Positions 60,504-64,000 of a stretch of DNA of 64,000 nucleotides are shown in pieces. Position 1 is the first letter of the stretch. Every line of letters begins with the position of its first letter. The DNA lies in contig OZ023273.1 of NCBI GenBank assembly GCA_964007475.1, forward strand, positions 77,661,737-77,725,736, given 5' to 3'. A program made the translations under genes and the position numbers. Below the pieces are notes generated by a model. It saw only the letters and a list, made by a program, of their open reading frames with translations. It had not been told where the DNA came from and did no database searches. This stretch comes from Hybos culiciformis. Lineage: Eukaryota; Arthropoda; Insecta; Diptera; Hybotidae.

Positions 60504-61038
60504 GTTTTTGATGTCATTTAAAAGAACTCTATTAAAAATTTTATTTTTTTTTTCAAAATTTAAATTTTGACAAATCTCAATTTTTGGAAAAGTCTGCGTA
60601 CAGCCGTTTTTAAGGCCGCGTCTCAGAAACTAACTAGTAATGTCATTTGAAAGGCAATTGAATGTAGATAATTTTGCACCATATAATTTTATCCCTACGA
60701 TAAGGGAAAGTGTCAAAATTCGCATTTGAAAACAAGCGGTCATAAAAACAAGCGGTTCTAACCTATTTTCCAGCGGTTCTAAGCTATTTCTATGACTTTC
60801 AAAGACAATTTTTGACACTTTCCCTTATCGTAGGGATAAAACTATTAAGTGCAAAATTATCTACATTCAATTGCCTTTCAAATGACGTTACAAGTTAATT
60901 TCTGAGACGCCGCATTAAAAACGGCTGTACGCAGACTTTTCCAAAAATTGAGATTTCTCAAAATTTAAATTTTGAAAAAAAAAATTTTTTTCACAAAAAA
61001 ACTTTTTTTATAGAGTTCTTTTAAATGACATCAAAAAC
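60504..61038. repeat. Foldback, 220-bp arms with 86-bp loop
   Basis: Left arm 60504-60720 (GTTTTTGATGTCATTTAAAA ... CGATAAGGGAAAGTGTCAAA) is mirrored by 60807-61038. The relative at 36120-37245 shows it is a dispersed element. The right arm ends abruptly where LINE sequence starts. Confidence 0.9.
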
Positions 61039-62793
61039 GCAAGTCGTAAATTAAGCGTCCACCAGCTGTCGGGAACAACTTTAATGGGAAAGCATTCCAC
61101 ATTCTCGAGGTGCGAATTGAAAACGAATCTCCGAAGCTCGTTCTATCACATCTGGGAATTTTTACGAAATATGGGTGTGAAGTTGAAGCAGTACGTGTTT
61201 GGCGTGAAAATACTTGAAGAAGAGGGAGTAGGGCCTTTACTTCCAGGGAACACGTATCCATTCCAACAAAGTATTTATAAAAAATGGATAGTGAACCTAC
61301 ATTACGACGGTGGTTGAGTGATGTTAATGAGCTGGTGGTTTGGTGATTGTTTATCAATCTAATAGCCCTTCTCTGAACTTGTCCAGGTATTCAAGATGGG
61401 TTTTGGGAACACCAGCCAATATATGCGAATTGTATTCTAATTTTGGTCGTATGTAGGATTTGTAATTGTTTAAGAGATCAGAGGGGGAAAAGAATTGTTT
61501 ACATCTTTTTAAAAAACCAAAACATTTCGCTGCGTTTTTTGCCGTTTCGAAAATATGAATTTTCCAGCTTAAATCACAAGTTATTTTCGAACCTAAAATG
61601 TCAAGGCTTCCAGATTTGGCAATACTTTCTCCTTGAAAGGAAAATTGGGGAACGAAAGTTGACAGCTTTCTAGAAATTAGGCAGCATTGGGTTTTGGATG
61701 CGTTGAACTCAACTCTGTTGAGAAGACCCCATTGTGCAATTTTTGAAAGGTCGTGATTTATGCTACTTTGTAAGAAGTTTCGTTTCGTAGTAACAGCATT
61801 TGAGGATTCTGATTTTCTATTAATAAAATCGTAGCTTGCTACCAAATTACTGTCATCGGCGAAGCTGTGGATGGCGTTTAGAGTAGATTGAAGAAGATCA
61901 TTAATGAAAATTAGAAAGAGGGTTGGTGAGAGAACACACCGTTGGGGTACACCGGAGTTGATATTGAAAAGATGTGACTGGTACCCATCCACAACAGCAC
62001 GAATAGAATGGCCAGACAAAAAATTGCTGATCCAATTGACAAAGGCTGATCCAAGACCCATTGATTTAACTTTAGAAATCAGGGCCGTTTGCCACACTCG
62101 ATCAAAAGCCTTAGCTATATCCAAAGCAACAACACAAGCCGCACCGGAGTTGTGAAGACTGGTGTTGAGCTTGTCGGACAAATATGTCATCAGATCACCA
62201 GTCGATCTATTCGAGCGAAAACCATATTGCTGGTCACTTAGCAGTTTATTGCTTTCAAGGTATTTTTTAACATTATTATTAATGAGAGATTCCATTACTT
62301 TGGAGAGAATAGAAGTAAGCGCAATAGGCCTGTAGTTTGAGGGATCACATTTATCGGTTTTTTTGGAATAGGCTGAACGTGCACAACTTTCCACTTGGTG
62401 GGGTAAATGCCAAGTGAATATGAAAGATAGAAAAGGTTGCGCAGAGGTTTAGCCAGAACAGTGGCAGTATGTTTTAGGACCACAGCCGGAATACCATCAG
62501 GGCCAGTTGACTTTTTCACATTCAGATTTTTGAGAGCTTTTAAAATAGCTCGTTGCCTAATGTAAACTCTTCCAAAAGAAGAGAGAGAAGAGACAATGAT
62601 CGGAGTTTCCAAAGGGGGAACTAATTGAAGCTTGATAATTATCTGGATTCGATGTTAGAAATAGATCCAAGAGATGATGACCCTCATGATTTACATCTGG
62701 AATGTGGGTGGGTTCAGAAATAATTTGAATCAGATTATTAAGACTTGAAAAAAACTCTACATATCTGCCTTCGGGACTGGTGCAAGCTGACAA
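61031..62793 (-). pseudogene. LINE with internal deletion (endonuclease end, RT, C-terminus)
   Basis: Minus-strand LINE. 62793-62557 carries the endonuclease end (EPTHIPDVNHEGHHLLDLFL, GNSDHCLF with S-D-H). 62612-62295 and 62394-61354 carry RT: LKNLNVKKSTGPDGIPAVVL, NYRPIALTSILSKVMESLIN, VALDIAKAFDRVW (block A), NINSGVPQRCVLSPTLFLIF (block B, Gln-Arg where Q-G is usual), IHSFADDSNLV (block C). 61357-61031 is the C-terminus (TSFGDSFSIRTSRMWNAFPL). The roughly 150-residue linker between endonuclease and RT is missing, and the endonuclease N-terminus is cut. Frameshifts at about 62350 and 61355. Confidence 0.88.
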
Positions 62794-63569
62794 ACTACGA
62801 ACCGGCGGTCAACAGTTTTTAAGACCTTATTAACGTCCAGTACGTTAACGGCAAGCGAGTGAAGAAAAGTGCACAGGAATAAAGGATAGGAAATAAAGGA
62901 GACTGTCGCGTCAGGTTTATTTATTTTTTTTTTTATTTTTATTTATTTTTTTTTTTATTTTTATTTATTTTTTTTTTTTAATTTTATTTTGTTTCGAATA
63001 AAATTAGTCCGACACGAATTTAATCGAACATTTAATTTAAATTTTTAATTTTTTATTATTATTATCATTTTTATTTTATTTCAATTATTAAAAAAAAAGG
63101 TCAAAATTTCAAACAATACATTTTAAAAACAATTTAAACGAAAAAAAGAACAAAATTCAAAAACGAAAAAGAAACGCGTACACAGAATTTCACAGTCAGA
63201 ACACAACAACTTATGTGTTTCTTTGTATGTTTATAACTCAGAAACAATACTTAATCAAATGTTAGAATATTTTCAACATACGTAAACAAACGTATGTAGC
63301 GCTGGGGTTGACATATAGAAAATTCATTATTTCTCTAGAGTAAATGGACCAAAAATTTTGGTCAAATGGTTAAATTTTCTATTGTTGTCGCAAAGTTAAT
63401 TAAACTAAATAATAAGATTTCATTTGCGATAATTAATAAAATTCGCTGCCGTCTTATCCAAAGTTCTGAAAGAATTCTTCTATCTTAGGTAGAAATCTGA
63501 TGTATAATATGTGGTTAATACCTCTTTTAAACTTCATACCCAACCAATATATGAACATAAATTGTATTT
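62794..63569. other. AT-rich, nothing recognised
   Basis: Includes three TTTATTTATTTTTTTTTTTA-like units (62918-62990). No coding region seen. Confidence 0.5.
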
Positions 63570-63765
63570 TTGAGTAATTTAACGACCATATTAACAGACA
63601 GTAATATCAAATTTTAACTTAAGACTAAAGACATTTTTAATAGTTTAATAGTTTGTTATATTTTGTAATGTTCTTATTTTTATAGAAATTTCGGTCAAAG
63701 AAACACCGAAACGTTAATAAAAATTTTATCTTACTATCTGTTAATGTGGTCGTTTAATTACTCAA
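63570..63765. repeat. Inverted repeat enclosing a TTTCGGT hairpin
   Basis: TTGAGTAATTTAACGACCAT... (63570-63605) is mirrored with three mismatches at 63731-63765. Between them TTTCGGT-N8-ACCGAAA (about 63689-63710) forms a perfect small stem. Small MITE-like unit of 196 bp. Confidence 0.75.
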
Positions 63766-64000
63766 ATATATTACAACATACAGACGTTAAAATATATAAA
63801 TAAATGAATTGTATTTTAATGTTTATGCAAATATCAATTTTTATCAGTGAATAGGTAGCTCGTAGAAATAAGAACTCGGTGTAGCAATAGAATAAAAATA
63901 TAGATAATGTAGAAGAAAAAAAAACGTAATATACTAACCAACACCAATTATTATTATTGGAAAAATTAAAATTATTATAAAAATTTTATTAATTAAATTT

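Noticed and set aside
63685..63720. Hammerhead-type ribozyme near ACCGAAACG
   Set aside because: No CTGATGA partner in the right position; the hairpin alone is not sufficient.

Overview
This is an AT-rich eukaryotic window, most likely from an insect. It has no bacterial signature such as dense operons or Shine-Dalgarno-led genes. The insect call rests on the mobile elements: Ty3/gypsy elements of the 17.6/297 type whose Gag ends in an Arg/Gly/Asn-rich tail, non-LTR retrotransposons with EEP endonuclease or RNase H domains, BED-type and ZMYM1-like hAT transposases, PIF/Harbinger-like and hAT-like MITEs, and a 5S rRNA-derived SINE head. I cannot name the order or species. One 200-base N gap lies at 27394-27593.

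Layout. 1-9434: a 4.7 kb tandem duplication, two copies nearly identical, each holding a decayed BED-type hAT transposase and a Ty3/gypsy integrase on the minus strand. 9435-11487: the rest of that gypsy element, with a ZBED5-like hAT remnant inside it. 11652-18477: a hAT-like MITE split by a roughly 6.2 kb non-LTR retrotransposon, which is itself split by a 1.7 kb inverted-repeat element. 18575-26475: a small MITE and then a gypsy element (gag, protease, RT, RNase H, integrase, polypurine tract, start of the 3' LTR). Its RT region is rearranged and interrupted by a 5'-truncated, RNase H-bearing LINE with a clear target-site duplication. 26537-27214: a LINE fragment with an inverted 5' part. 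28030-35605: a palindromic repeat block, hAT MITEs and a decayed ZMYM1-like hAT transposase with a Harbinger-like MITE inside it.

35721-54568 (minus strand) holds the one convincing host gene: a secreted or membrane protein with about seven and a half LDL-receptor class A repeats spread over 13 recognisable exons, including a 27-nt microexon. Every exon-exon phase matches. Both ends lie outside what I can define. Its introns are packed with nested palindromic elements. 54835-64000 returns to repeats: LINE 3' ends, a TA-flanked element with a 5S-derived insert, tandem Harbinger-like MITEs with a nested 9-bp-TSD element, a long foldback and an internally deleted LINE.

The most unusual feature is a set of at least ten different repeat blocks, unrelated to each other in sequence. 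Each is built from its own 8-20 bp keyword repeated many times in direct and inverted orientation inside terminal inverted repeats. Two have clean 9-bp target duplications. They are often nested in one another and concentrate in the introns of the LDLa gene.
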